Part shown: positions 1 through 8,047 of the stretch, in pieces
Position numbering within the stretch: the first letter of the stretch is position 1
How the letters are laid out: the number at the start of each line of letters is the position of its first letter
Source: Desulfobacterales bacterium
GTDB lineage: Bacteria; Desulfobacterota; Desulfobacteria; Desulfobacterales; Desulfobacteraceae
DNA: 11,142 nt
NCBI GenBank assembly: GCA_022361315.1
Contig: JAKSBB010000714.1
Coordinates: 1-11,142 of the forward strand
Direction: 5' to 3'
Translations under genes and position numbers: made by a program
The notes under the pieces: generated by a model
What the model saw: only the letters and a program-made list of their open reading frames with translations
Databases searched by the model: none
What the model was told of the DNA's origin: nothing

Positions 1-2034
1 GCCGGTGTGGGCAACAAAGCATCAGATTACGATGATTCCGACACCCGGCAGCTCCAGTTGATGATGGACGGAATGTGGACCATCATCAAAAAAAGCCGTG
101 CCGAAGCCCGTCTGAGGGAGAGTGAGGCCAGGTACAGAATACTTGCGGATAATGCCACGGATGTGATCTGGATACTGGATATCGCCGGCTTCAAATTTTC
201 CTATGTGAGCCCCGCCATGAAACAATTGCTGGGGTATTCTCCGGAAGAATTTCTGGACATGAAAATGGGGCAGCATATGAGTGACACCTCCATGAAAAAG
301 GTGTACCGGATCATCACCGAAGAGCTCGGGCGTGATACAAACGATGAAACGGACCCGGACCGGCACCGGGCCATTGAAGTGGAACTTACGGACCGCCGTG
401 GAGAAACGGTCTGGGCCGAAGTCACTGCCCGTTTTTTAAGGTCTCCCGAAGGTACACCAGACCGGATCATCGGCATCACAAGGGATATCACCCAACGAAA
501 GGCCCTGGAAAAACGGCTCAGGGAGGCAAACACCGATCTTTGCCTGGCCCAGCAGATTGCCGGCATCGGCAGCTGGGCATTTGATACGGAAACCCGTCAC
601 TATACATGGTCTGAAGAGGTATACCGCATATTTGAGCGGGATCCCCAGGACGGCCCGGGCCGCACCGGTGACTTAAAAACCGTCATGGAAGACAGATGGC
701 GAAATCTATTCACCACCGCCATGACAGACGCCAGAGAACAGGGCAAACCCTTTGAACTTGAATTGAAGCTTGATTTGCCCTCCGGCCGGACCCGGTGGAT
801 TCACGCCATATGCAACCCCGAACCCAGATCCGGCGGCTGCCATTATCTGCTCAGGGGAACCTTTCAGGATATCACCCAGCGAAAGCAACTGGAAAGCCGC
901 ATCCAGCAGGTTCAGAAATTAGAAGCCCTGGGCACCCTGGCCGGCGGCATCGCCCACGACTTCAACAACATCCTCTCGGCCATGATGGGATTCACCGAAC
1001 TTGCCAAACTGCGGGCAAAGGATAACCCGGACACCTGTGAGAAACTGGATCAGGTGCTTGCCGGGGGACTCAGGGCCAGGGAACTGGTCAAACATATACT
1101 GACCTTCAGCCGCAAGGCAGATGTCCAGAAATCCAATATCCAGGTGGGACTCCTCATTAAGGAGAGCCTGAAATTCCTGAGGGCATCCCTGCCGCCGAAC
1201 ATAGACATCCGCAAGGACCTGTCTGCCCTTGAGGCGGTTATCCATGCCGACCCCACCCAGATGCACCAGGTACTGATGAACCTGTTTACCAATGCAGCCC
1301 ATGCCATGAAAGAAGATGGCGGACTCCTTGACGTATCCATGTCAGCTGTCCGTATCCCGACAGATGAGGATGTACCGGAGCTGCAGCCCGGACCGTATTT
1401 GAAGCTGGTGGTACGGGATACCGGCAAAGGCATCCCCAAAGATATCCAGGCCAAGGTGTTTGAACCCTTTTTCACCACCAAACCCAGAGAAGAGGGTACG
1501 GGGATGGGGTTGTCCATGGTTTACGGTATCATTCGGGAAATGAAAGGTCTGATTACGGTTCAGAGCAACCCCGGTCAAGGGACGGCGTTCCGGATACTTC
1601 TCCCCGTACTGGAAGATGAAACCACTGCCAAACCCGAGGGCGATGCCCTTCCCCTGTTGACGGGAAAGGGGAAAATCCTGCTGGTGGATGACGAAGCACA
1701 GATTATCCGATGGACCACCCTGATTCTTAAAAACCTCGGCTACGGGGTGGTGGCATTTGAAACCGGGACCCAGGCACTGAGGGCGTTTCAGAAGGCGCCG
1801 GAGACCTTTGATCTGGTGCTCACCGACCTGGCCATGCCCGGAATGGACGGACTGACACTTGCGGGCCGGATAAAATCCATTCGAACGGATGTACCGGTGG
1901 TGCTCTGCACCGGATTCAGTGAAAGCCTTGATGCGGACATCCTGCAGAAAAACGGTATTTCCGCGATGGTAATGAAACCCATGATTGCCAACGAACTGGC
2001 CACAACCATACACACCGCCATGACAGGCACCTGA
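1..2034 (+). CDS. Hybrid sensor histidine kinase (GAF-PAS-PAS-HisKA-HATPase-REC), 5' partial
   Basis: This is the C-terminal part of a hybrid histidine kinase that senses a signal, autophosphorylates on His and can transfer to receiver domains. The frame is open to base 1. The GTG at 7 is not a convincing start, because the first residues (GVGNKASDYDDSDTRQL) look like the end of a GAF domain. Counting from that GTG, two PAS/PAC units span about 40-165 and 180-293, each ending in a DITQRK motif. The H-box is LAGGIAHDFNN with His317. The catalytic domain has an N-box (NLFTNAAHAM, 425-434), G1 (DTGKGIP, 471-477) and F/G2 (FEPFFTTK...GTGMGLS, 485-503). A C-terminal receiver (557-670) keeps the acidic pair D561/D562, phospho-acceptor D607, T635 and K657. 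No membrane segment is visible in this part, so it may be cytoplasmic. It ends 10 bp before a response regulator gene, its likely partner. The ligand cannot be told. Confidence 0.93.
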   Translation, partial: AGVGNKASDYDDSDTRQLQLMMDGMWTIIKKSRAEARLRESEARYRILADNATDVIWILDIAGFKFSYVSPAMKQLLGYSPEEFLDMKMGQHMSDTSMKKVYRIITEELGRDTNDETDPDRHRAIEVELTDRRGETVWAEVTARFLRSPEGTPDRIIGITRDITQRKALEKRLREANTDLCLAQQIAGIGSWAFDTETRHYTWSEEVYRIFERDPQDGPGRTGDLKTVMEDRWRNLFTTAMTDAREQGKPFELELKLDLPSGRTRWIHAICNPEPRSGGCHYLLRGTFQDITQRKQLESRIQQVQKLEALGTLAGGIAHDFNNILSAMMGFTELAKLRAKDNPDTCEKLDQVLAGGLRARELVKHILTFSRKADVQKSNIQVGLLIKESLKFLRASLPPNIDIRKDLSALEAVIHADPTQMHQVLMNLFTNAAHAMKEDGGLLDVSMSAVRIPTDEDVPELQPGPYLKLVVRDTGKGIPKDIQAKVFEPFFTTKPREEGTGMGLSMVYGIIREMKGLITVQSNPGQGTAFRILLPVLEDETTAKPEGDALPLLTGKGKILLVDDEAQIIRWTTLILKNLGYGVVAFETGTQALRAFQKAPETFDLVLTDLAMPGMDGLTLAGRIKSIRTDVPVVLCTGFSESLDADILQKNGISAMVMKPMIANELATTIHTAMTGT

Positions 2035-2044
2035 AGGACACCCC

Positions 2045-3445
2045 ATGACCGACGTATTGATTATTGACGACGACCCGAAAATCTGCCTTGTTCTCACCGG
2101 TCTGATGGAAGAGATGGGCCATGCCCATGAAGCCGCCCAAACCATTGCCAAGGGAAAAGCGGTCTTCCAGAGCCGGGCCTGGGATCTGGTGCTCCTTGAC
2201 CTGGAACTCCCCGATGGGAACGGGCTGGACCTCCTCCCCGAACTTCTGGATGTACCGGAGCCGCCGGAGGTCATCATTATCACAGGCACCGGAGACGCCA
2301 GGGGAGCAGAGCTGGCATTCAAATACGGGGCATGGGACTACGTCCAGAAACCCTTTCTCCTGAACGAAGTCACCCTGCCCATCACCCGTGCCCTGGAATA
2401 CAGAAAGGAAAAACAGGCCAGTGCCCGGCCGGTATCCCTGATCCGCCCCCATATTCTCGGCGACTGCCCGTCCCTGCGCAAATGCCTGGAGGAAGTGGCC
2501 AAGGCTGCCACCACAGATGTCAGCGTTCTGATCACCGGCGAAACCGGCACCGGCAAGGAGCTGTTCGCCCGGGCGATTCACGAAAACAGCCGGCGATCCG
2601 GCCACCCCTTTATCGCCGTGGATTGCGGCGCACTGCCGGAAACCCTTGTGGAGAGCACCCTGTTCGGCCACGAAAAAGGCGCCTTTACCGGTGCGGGACA
2701 GCGCCAGGAAGGCCTTATTGTCCAGGCCAACAACGGCACCCTCATGCTTGACGAGGTGGGGGACCTGCCCCTGCCGGCCCAGAAATCCCTGCTGAGAACC
2801 CTTCAGGAGCGAATCGTCCGCCCCATTGGCGGCGCCAGGGAAGTGCCCGTCAACATCCGCCTGGTGGCCGCCACCCATCTGGATCTGGATGAAATGGTTG
2901 CCGGCAACCGGTTTCGCAAGGACTTCCTCTACCGAATCAGAGCCATGGAGATCAAACTGCCTCCCCTCCGGGACCGGGGCAGCGATATTGAAGAGATCGC
3001 CATCCATAAAATCCACGAACTCTGCAACCGCTACCAGATGGAGCATAAAGCCGTATCCTCGGATTTTCTGGATATCCTGGCCGTCCATCCCTGGCCGGGC
3101 AATGTCCGGGAGCTCGTCAACCTGCTGGAATATGTCCTTGCCTCTGCCGGTGCAGACCCCACCATCTTTCCCAAACATCTGCCGGCGGATTTCAGAATGG
3201 CCCGGCTGGACTTTGACGCCCAGGTGCTTCCTGCCGGCCAGGCCGCAGCCACCACCCTCTTTCCTGACGGAGACCTTCCGCCCCTGGCAGATTTCAGGAA
3301 CCGGGCGGAAAAGAACTATCTCAAAGAGCTGCTCAACCGGGCAGCCGGCGACCGGAAGGAGGCCTGCCGGATCTCCGGAATTTCCCAGTCACGGTTGTAC
3401 GGACTTTTAAGCAAGCACAATCTTTCGGGATTCTCCGCATCCTGA
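2045..3445 (+). CDS. NtrC-family sigma-54-dependent response regulator
   Basis: This is a 466-aa transcription activator that remodels sigma-54 RNA polymerase at -24/-12 promoters. The receiver domain (about 1-118) has acidic residues D8-D10, phospho-acceptor D52, T80 and K102. The AAA+ domain (about 135-365) has Walker A GETGTGKE (165-172), the sigma-54 contact loop GAFTGA (212-217), Walker B LMLDEVGD (233-240), Arg-finger region RFRKDFLYR (289-297) and sensor II WPGNVREL (350-357). A Fis-type helix-turn-helix lies at about 434-458 (DRKEACRISGISQSRLYGLL). All key residues are present, so it should be fully competent. The ATG at 2045 follows AAGGA by a normal distance and sits 10 bp after the kinase stop, implying co-transcription and a cognate pair. 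The next intergenic region holds a sigma-54 promoter, so the chemosensory operon downstream is an obvious candidate target (inference). The domain assignment is very secure; the regulon is not known. Confidence 0.96.
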   Translation: MTDVLIIDDDPKICLVLTGLMEEMGHAHEAAQTIAKGKAVFQSRAWDLVLLDLELPDGNGLDLLPELLDVPEPPEVIIITGTGDARGAELAFKYGAWDYVQKPFLLNEVTLPITRALEYRKEKQASARPVSLIRPHILGDCPSLRKCLEEVAKAATTDVSVLITGETGTGKELFARAIHENSRRSGHPFIAVDCGALPETLVESTLFGHEKGAFTGAGQRQEGLIVQANNGTLMLDEVGDLPLPAQKSLLRTLQERIVRPIGGAREVPVNIRLVAATHLDLDEMVAGNRFRKDFLYRIRAMEIKLPPLRDRGSDIEEIAIHKIHELCNRYQMEHKAVSSDFLDILAVHPWPGNVRELVNLLEYVLASAGADPTIFPKHLPADFRMARLDFDAQVLPAGQAAATTLFPDGDLPPLADFRNRAEKNYLKELLNRAAGDRKEACRISGISQSRLYGLLSKHNLSGFSAS

Positions 3446-3448
3446 GGC

Positions 3449-3528
3449 GGAACGACCGTTCCTATTCCTAAAAACAGGAAATGATCCGTTCCTATAATTG
3501 GGAATCCTGCCTGTAAATTCGTATTCCC
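3449..3528. promoter_or_regulatory. Phased GGAA/TTCC half-site cluster, candidate enhancer (UAS) for the NtrC-type activator
   Basis: Directly seen: a perfect 6-bp-arm palindrome GGAACG-AC-CGTTCC at 3449-3462; TTCC at 3465, GGAA at 3477, TTCC at 3489 and GGAA at 3501, exactly 12 bp apart each; and TTCC at 3524. The ten bases CCGTTCCTAT occur at 3456 and again at 3486, exactly 30 bp later. The cluster lies roughly 90-165 bp upstream of the predicted sigma-54 start, the usual range for enhancer sites of NtrC-family activators. Binding by the adjacent regulator is inference. A terminator role is less likely because no T-run follows any of the hairpins. Confidence 0.55.
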
Positions 3529-3588
3529 GGATCTGCCCAAAAGCGACAACCCACTGAAATAAAAAGCGTTCTCCGAACCGCACTTGTG

Positions 3589-3605
3589 TTGGCACAAATT
3601 CTGCT
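3589..3605 (+). promoter_or_regulatory. Sigma-54 (-24/-12) promoter
   Basis: The sequence TTGGCAC-AAATT-CTGCT matches the consensus TGGCAC-N5-TTGCW. The invariant GG (3591-3592) and GC (3603-3604) have the correct spacing. Only the first T of the -12 box differs (C at 3601). Transcription would begin near 3616, giving a leader of about 50 nt before the ATG at 3666. It is the only convincing element of this kind I saw in the window, and it lies directly downstream of a gene for a sigma-54 activator. It would drive the 131-aa protein, the chemoreceptor and the CheA-like gene. Confidence 0.85.
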
Positions 3606-3614
3606 CATATAAAT

Positions 3615-3636
3615 TTGCAACCCGATTGCAACCCGA
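3615..3636 (+). repeat. Exact 11-bp tandem repeat at the predicted transcription start
   Basis: TTGCAACCCGA occurs twice head to tail without mismatch (3615-3625 and 3626-3636), followed by ATCG. It begins at the predicted start of the sigma-54 transcript, so it would form the 5' end of the mRNA leader or bind a protein just downstream of polymerase. Eleven base pairs is about one helical turn, so both copies would face the same side of the DNA. The function is unknown. Confidence 0.8.
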
Positions 3637-3653
3637 ATCGTTTTAACCCACAC

Positions 3654-3661
3654 AAAGGCGG
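3654..3661 (+). promoter_or_regulatory. Ribosome binding site that sets the start at 3666
   Basis: AAAGG at 3654-3658 lies 7 nt before ATG 3666. The alternative in-frame TTG at 3615 overlaps the predicted transcription start and the tandem repeat, so it can be set aside. Confidence 0.7.
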
Positions 3662-3665
3662 CGAT

Positions 3666-4061
3666 ATGAAACTACTTTTATACGCGACCCCTCCATGCCC
3701 CCGGGCAGAAGAACTGGCGCAAATGATCCACACCGGATTACCCCATGTTCACACCACCCACACCGGCAATGTTGACACCCTGAACCAACATCTGAAACGC
3801 CCCATGAACCGTTTCACCATCGTACTCGCCTTCATACCGGACACCGAGAGCCTGGAAAAACTATCGGCCCTCAGCGCACTGCTTGAAGATAAAAAACTGA
3901 TTCTGATTCTGCCCGAAGCGGATAAACACCTGTTCTCAAAAAGCCTTCAATTGACGCCAAGTTATGTCAGTTACCAGGAGCGGGACCCCATGGATGTGAT
4001 TCTTGTGATCAACCAGATCGGCCTGAAACACTTTGCCATGAATAATGCCCAGGCATCCTGA
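3666..4061 (+). CDS. 131-aa protein of unknown function, possible pseudo-receiver domain
   Basis: I do not recognise this family. It is a soluble-looking protein with no signal peptide or membrane segment. By eye its secondary structure alternates as five strand-helix units: KLLLYA (2-7), HVHTT (27-31), FTIVLAFI (50-57), KLILILPE (77-84) and SYVSYQE (99-105), each followed by a helix. That order and size fit a CheY-like receiver, but the receiver hallmarks are missing: no acidic pair after strand 1 (YATPP), no Asp at the end of strand 3 (AFIPD has Ala/Phe there), no Thr/Ser after strand 4 and no Lys after strand 5. A phosphorylation-independent pseudo-receiver is therefore a reasonable guess, though another small alpha/beta fold is possible. 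It is the first gene after the sigma-54 promoter and ends 17 bp before the chemoreceptor gene, so it probably serves that receptor or the CheA-like protein. The gene call is good; the function is speculative. Confidence 0.8.
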   Translation: MKLLLYATPPCPRAEELAQMIHTGLPHVHTTHTGNVDTLNQHLKRPMNRFTIVLAFIPDTESLEKLSALSALLEDKKLILILPEADKHLFSKSLQLTPSYVSYQERDPMDVILVINQIGLKHFAMNNAQAS

Positions 4062-4078
4062 CAGAAAAGGAGACACCT

Positions 4079-6079
4079 ATGAAAAAAAGAACCCTTAAAT
4101 TCAAACTCATCGTCGGCGGTATGCTTGCATCAGTCATTCCCCTGGCCGTTGTTGGCATTCTCTCGGTTAACATTGCCTCCAAGGCATTGACAGACCTGGC
4201 CAAGGGGCAGTCCCACCAGGTGGCCAAAGACCTTGCCGTCATGGCTGATACCATGATTGAACAGGAAATCCGTCTGGCCCGTGAAATGGCAGTGGCCCCT
4301 CTGGTGGTCCAGGGTGCCCGCAGTGTTTTTGAAAATGAAATCTCAGGGTCCGGCGACGCACTTTCCGCTCTGGACAGCTTTCTGGGTAAATCATTCAAAG
4401 AAATCGGCAGCAGCTATGATCTGTTCTTTGTCACCGATAAAAACGGACTGGCCATTGCGGACAGCCACGGCGGCAAATTCCGGGAAAAAGGGTTGAGCGT
4501 GGCGGACAGGGATTATTTCAAAGCCGCCGGAAAAGGGAAAACCGGCATCGGTAGCCCCGTCATTTCCAAAGCCTCCGGCAAACCCATCGTTGTGGCGGCG
4601 GTGCCTTTGAAAACCGAAACCGGGGCCTTTGCAGGTATTTTCGCCTCGGTAATTAAACTGGAGAACCTGAGCCAAAAAATCACCCAGGTCAAAATAGGCA
4701 CCACGGGATACCCTTTTATGGTCAACAGGGACGGTATTATTATCTCTCATCCCAAAGCGGAATTTATCCTTGAACTGGACCTGAAAACCCTGAATGGTAT
4801 GCAAGACATCACCACCCAGATGATGGGGAGCCAATCCGGTGTGGCCGGCTACGTCTTCAAAGGCGTGGACAAGATCGCCGGGTTCGCCCCGGTAACGGCC
4901 ACCGGCTGGAGCATTGCCGTCACCCAGAATGAGGCGGAATTCCTGGCCCCTGTTCATACCATTCGCAATATCATCATGGCCCTGGGCCTGGTGTTCCTCC
5001 TGCTCACCGTCGGCGGCGTTCTCTGGTTCGTCCGCGGGATTATGGCCCAGCTCGGCGGAGACCCTGCTGAAATCGCCGAAATTGCCAACCGCATAGCAGA
5101 CGGTGATCTCACCATACGTTTCAACGGAGACGGCCGGGCCATCACCGGAGTATACGGCAACATGAAGAAGATGACCGAAAACCTGTCCGGGATGCTGACC
5201 AATATCACCGGCGGTGTTCAGACCCTGACCTCTTCATCCACCCAGCTGTCCGCCGTTTCCCAGCAAATGGCCACCAATGCGGAACAGACCTCCATGAAGT
5301 CCAACAGCGTATCTGCGGCAGCCGAAGAGATGGCCACCAATATGGGCAGCGTTGCCGCCGCTACCCAACAGACCACGGCCAATATCCAGATGATCGTCAC
5401 CGCAGCCGAAGAGATGACCGCCACCATCAATGAAATCGCGAGTAATACCACCACGGGCAGTGACACCACGGCAAAAGCCGTACAGCGGGCCTCTGAAGTT
5501 TCCGCTAAGGTGAATGCCCTGGGACAGGCTGCCCAGGAAATATCCAAGGTCACCGACACCATTTCCGATATTTCCGAACAGACCAACCTTCTGGCCCTGA
5601 ATGCCACGATAGAAGCCGCCCGGGCAGGCGAAGCCGGCAAAGGTTTCGCAGTTGTGGCAGGAGAAATAAAGGAGCTGGCACATCAGACCGCCCGTGCCAC
5701 CGATGAAATCGGCACCCGGATCGGTGATGTCCAGAAAACCACAGAAGAATCCGTTACCGCCATCCAGTCCATTGTGGAGGTGATCAACGACATTGACACC
5801 GTTGTCACCACCGTGGCCACGGCCATTGAAGAGCAGTCTGCCACCACCCAGGAGATTTCCTCCAATGTCAGCCAGGCGGCGGCCGGGCTGGAAGAGGTGA
5901 ATATCAACGTGAACCAGACCTCCGGTGTTGCCGGTGAAGTCACCGAGGATATCCATCAGGTGAGCCAGGCATCCCATGAAATAAACACCGGCAGTCTTGA
6001 GGTCAACCAGAGCGCCACTCAACTATCCGCACTTGCCGACAACCTCAATGGTATGGTAAATAATTTCAGATTAAACTAA
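4079..6079 (+). CDS. Methyl-accepting chemotaxis protein (dCache_1-HAMP-MCP signal domain)
   Basis: This is a 666-aa transmembrane chemoreceptor that binds a ligand outside the inner membrane and signals to CheA/CheW complexes. TM1 is at about 11-31 after a basic N-terminus. The periplasmic double Cache domain spans about 40-288, with DRDYFKAA (143-150), the [16 protein letters not shown] strand region (162-177) and the membrane-proximal [19 protein letters not shown] segment (208-225). The RDYF motif differs from the RxWY motif of amino-acid-binding dCache receptors. TM2 is at about 296-318 and HAMP at about 319-370. The long coiled-coil hairpin has a canonical tip ([23 protein letters not shown], 500-522). 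Candidate methylation stretches with paired Glu/Gln lie at 415-418, 443-446 and 583-586. The C-terminus (NNFRLN) lacks a CheR-tethering pentapeptide. AAAAGGAG at 4065-4072 supports the ATG at 4079. It lies between the 131-aa gene and the CheA-like gene in the sigma-54 operon. The ligand is unknown. Confidence 0.96.
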   Translation: MKKRTLKFKLIVGGMLASVIPLAVVGILSVNIASKALTDLAKGQSHQVAKDLAVMADTMIEQEIRLAREMAVAPLVVQGARSVFENEISGSGDALSALDSFLGKSFKEIGSSYDLFFVTDKNGLAIADSHGGKFREKGLSVADRDYFKAAGKGKTGIGSPVISKASGKPIVVAAVPLKTETGAFAGIFASVIKLENLSQKITQVKIGTTGYPFMVNRDGIIISHPKAEFILELDLKTLNGMQDITTQMMGSQSGVAGYVFKGVDKIAGFAPVTATGWSIAVTQNEAEFLAPVHTIRNIIMALGLVFLLLTVGGVLWFVRGIMAQLGGDPAEIAEIANRIADGDLTIRFNGDGRAITGVYGNMKKMTENLSGMLTNITGGVQTLTSSSTQLSAVSQQMATNAEQTSMKSNSVSAAAEEMATNMGSVAAATQQTTANIQMIVTAAEEMTATINEIASNTTTGSDTTAKAVQRASEVSAKVNALGQAAQEISKVTDTISDISEQTNLLALNATIEAARAGEAGKGFAVVAGEIKELAHQTARATDEIGTRIGDVQKTTEESVTAIQSIVEVINDIDTVVTTVATAIEEQSATTQEISSNVSQAAAGLEEVNINVNQTSGVAGEVTEDIHQVSQASHEINTGSLEVNQSATQLSALADNLNGMVNNFRLN

Positions 6080-6091
6080 AAATTATTCGGC

Positions 6092-6129
6092 CCGGCCCGA
6101 CACCATCTTTTCGGATGGTGCCGGCCCGG
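6092..6129 (+). other. Intra-operon RNA hairpin between chemoreceptor and CheA-like gene
   Basis: A perfect 7-bp stem CACCATC/GATGGTG (6101-6107 with 6114-6120) with a 6-nt loop is extended downward by GC-rich pairing (6092-6099 with 6122-6129, one C-C mismatch, plus an A-C mismatch at the junction). No T-run follows, so it is not a classical terminator. It may stabilise or process the mRNA, or adjust the receptor to scaffold ratio. The role is inferred. Confidence 0.6.
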
Positions 6130-6155
6130 TCCCACTTTCTTTCGGAGACCAAACC

Positions 6156-7967
6156 ATGACAGATTCGCGCACCGGACAAAGGGACGATACCATTGCAGAC
6201 GCCGCACTTCGGGTAAACCTGAAGCTGCTGGATACCTTGATGAACCTTGCTGGAGAGCTTGTGCTCAGCCGGAACCAGCTTTTACAGAGCGTAAAAGCCG
6301 AGGACATGAAGGGCATCGCCCTGTCCAGCCAGCGCATCGACCTGATCACCTCGGATCTTCAGGAGGCGATCATGCACACCCGGATGCAGCCCATCGACAC
6401 CATCATGAACGGGTTCTCCGATCTCACCCGCGGTTGGGCGGAGACAGACGGGAAATCCCTGGATCTCTCCATCCGGGGTAACGAAGTGGAACTGGATAAA
6501 ACCATTCTCGAAGCCCTCCAGGCTCCCCTGGAAGGCGTCCTCCGCCATCTGGTGGATCTGGGCCTGGAAGCACCCGAAGCCCGGCAACAGCAGGGAAAAG
6601 ACCACACCGGGCTTATCGCCGTTACGGCGGAACATGACGCCGGCCAGGTCAGTATTACCCTTACCGACGACGGCCGGGGACTTGATCCGGAAGATGTGGT
6701 GACCTGGGCATTGTCCGGAGGCCTGGCCACAGAGGAAGAGACAGGCGCGCTCACCGACCGACAGAAGATGGAGCTGTTATTCCGGAGTATCTGCCCGGCA
6801 AAAGAGGGGGCTGATGAAGACCCGGACGCCACCATCGCCTCGGGTATAGAATCTTTAGGGGGCACCCTGGATATCTCTGCCGTTCCCGGAAGCGGTACCC
6901 GGATTCAGATTAAGCTTCCCCTGACCCTGGCCATTATTCCCAGTCAGATCGCTGCCGTTGGGGACGAACGCTACGCCCTGCCCCAGGTGAATCTCAACGA
7001 ATTGATCCGCATCCCGGCCGCCCAGGTAAAAGACAAAATCGAAAAGGTCGGAGATGCCGCTGTGGTCCGCCTCCGTGGCGCCCTTCTCCCCCTCCTGGAT
7101 CTGGCAGGCCTTCTGGATATTGAGCGCAGCTATGTGGATGAAACCACCGGAGACGTGCATCCCGAGCGCCGGAAAAATATTGCAGACCGGCGGTCCAGAC
7201 AATTGCTGGGAAAAACGGAAAATACCAGCCCGGAAGATAAGGATGACTGGCAGGCCCGGTTGGCCGCAGACAGAAGGCAAAGCAAAGGCAGCGCCACCAA
7301 CATTGCCGTGGTCTCTGCCGGTGCATATAAATACGGCCTGGTGGTGGACCGTTTTCTGGATGCCGAGGAAATCGTGGTCAAACCCATGGGCCGCCATATG
7401 AAGGGCTGCGATGCCTATGCCGGCGCCACCATCATGGGGGACGGTAAAGTCGCCCTGATCCTGGACATCTCCAATCTGGCCGCCATGGCCGAACTGGCCA
7501 CCTCCGACGAAACCAAAGCGCTGGACAGGGAAATCGCCGAAACAGAGGCCGGGGATACCACCGAACTGATCCTCTTTAAAAACGGTGACACCGAACATCT
7601 CTGCGCCCCCCAGGACCGGGTGGCCCGCATCGAACGCATCCGCACCGCAGACATCGAAGAAATCGGCAACACCAGGGTCATCCAGTACCGCGGCGGCTCT
7701 TTGCCCCTGTTTACCCCGAACCAGGTGGCTGATGTGGGCCCCCTGCCTGAAAAGGCTGACCAGGAAGTCCTGGTCCTCAAAACCGGGGATAAGGAAATCG
7801 GCCTCATGGTCACCCCGCCCGTGGACACCGTGGCCGTCGCTCTGGAAGTGGACGACAGCACCCTCTCCGGCCGTGCCGTTACCGGCTCTGCCGTAATCAA
7901 CGGAAACACCACCCTGGTCCTGGATGTGGATGAGATGGTACGTATTCTGAAACCTGAATGGGACTAA
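6156..7967 (+). CDS. CheA-like protein lacking Hpt, with degenerate ATPase domain and two CheW domains
   Basis: This is a 603-aa cytoplasmic CheA homologue that looks unable to act as a kinase. It starts directly at the P3 dimerisation region (about 17-80; LLDTLMNLAGELVLSRNQLL), so the phosphorylatable P1 (Hpt) and P2 domains are absent; the chemoreceptor gene immediately upstream leaves no room for them. The P4 domain (about 82-255) keeps the G1 box DDGRGLD (171-177). The N-box, normally RNxxDHG, reads RHLVDLG (130-136), so the Mg/ATP Asn is His131 and the following His is Leu135. The F and G2 boxes (normally PGFSTA...GRGVGMDVV) are replaced by SICPAKEGADEDPDATIAS (211-229). A first CheW-like domain (about 257-445) has a charged insert of about 55 residues (325-380). 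A second, shorter CheW-like domain occupies about 467-600. GGAG at 6144-6147 supports the ATG. It is followed by a strong terminator. The likely role is an array scaffold, adaptor or decoy (inference); the homology is secure. Confidence 0.92.
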   Translation: MTDSRTGQRDDTIADAALRVNLKLLDTLMNLAGELVLSRNQLLQSVKAEDMKGIALSSQRIDLITSDLQEAIMHTRMQPIDTIMNGFSDLTRGWAETDGKSLDLSIRGNEVELDKTILEALQAPLEGVLRHLVDLGLEAPEARQQQGKDHTGLIAVTAEHDAGQVSITLTDDGRGLDPEDVVTWALSGGLATEEETGALTDRQKMELLFRSICPAKEGADEDPDATIASGIESLGGTLDISAVPGSGTRIQIKLPLTLAIIPSQIAAVGDERYALPQVNLNELIRIPAAQVKDKIEKVGDAAVVRLRGALLPLLDLAGLLDIERSYVDETTGDVHPERRKNIADRRSRQLLGKTENTSPEDKDDWQARLAADRRQSKGSATNIAVVSAGAYKYGLVVDRFLDAEEIVVKPMGRHMKGCDAYAGATIMGDGKVALILDISNLAAMAELATSDETKALDREIAETEAGDTTELILFKNGDTEHLCAPQDRVARIERIRTADIEEIGNTRVIQYRGGSLPLFTPNQVADVGPLPEKADQEVLVLKTGDKEIGLMVTPPVDTVAVALEVDDSTLSGRAVTGSAVINGNTTLVLDVDEMVRILKPEWD

Positions 7968-8005
7968 ACAAATTACAGAATTCATTTATACCCGTTGAAT
8001 CAATA

Positions 8006-8047
8006 AAAAAATCCCGGGCGGTCTGGCAAGACTGCCCGGGATTTTTT
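8006..8047 (+). terminator. Strong intrinsic terminator after the chemosensory operon
   Basis: The stem pairs 8006-8019 (A-run then TCCCGGGC) with 8034-8047 (GCCCGGGA then T-run), continues through a G-T wobble and GTCT/AGAC, and closes on a 4-nt loop GGCA (8025-8028). Seven T's (8042-8048) follow the GC-rich stem. The matching A-run could allow function on the other strand too. It lies 38 bp after the CheA-like stop codon. Confidence 0.95.

Noticed and set aside
1342..3178. Long minus-strand open frames (up to about 420 codons) across the kinase and regulator genes
   Set aside because: They are antisense to genes with unmistakable domain motifs, their translations resemble no family I know and they are low in complexity; this is typical of open frames opposite GC-rich coding DNA.
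3449..3636. CRISPR-like array suggested by repeated short motifs
   Set aside because: The repeated units are only 4-11 bp, with no constant repeat of 24-40 bp, no unique spacers and no cas genes.
3615..3665. TTG at 3615 as an upstream start that would add 17 residues to the 131-aa protein
   Set aside because: It lies at the predicted sigma-54 transcription start, inside the tandem repeat, and has no ribosome binding site; ATG 3666 has AAAGG 7 nt upstream.
6080..6155. Hidden or frameshifted Hpt (P1) domain in front of the CheA-like gene
   Set aside because: Only 76 bp separate it from the intact chemoreceptor gene, filled by a hairpin and the ribosome site, so there is no space for a P1 domain or its remnant.
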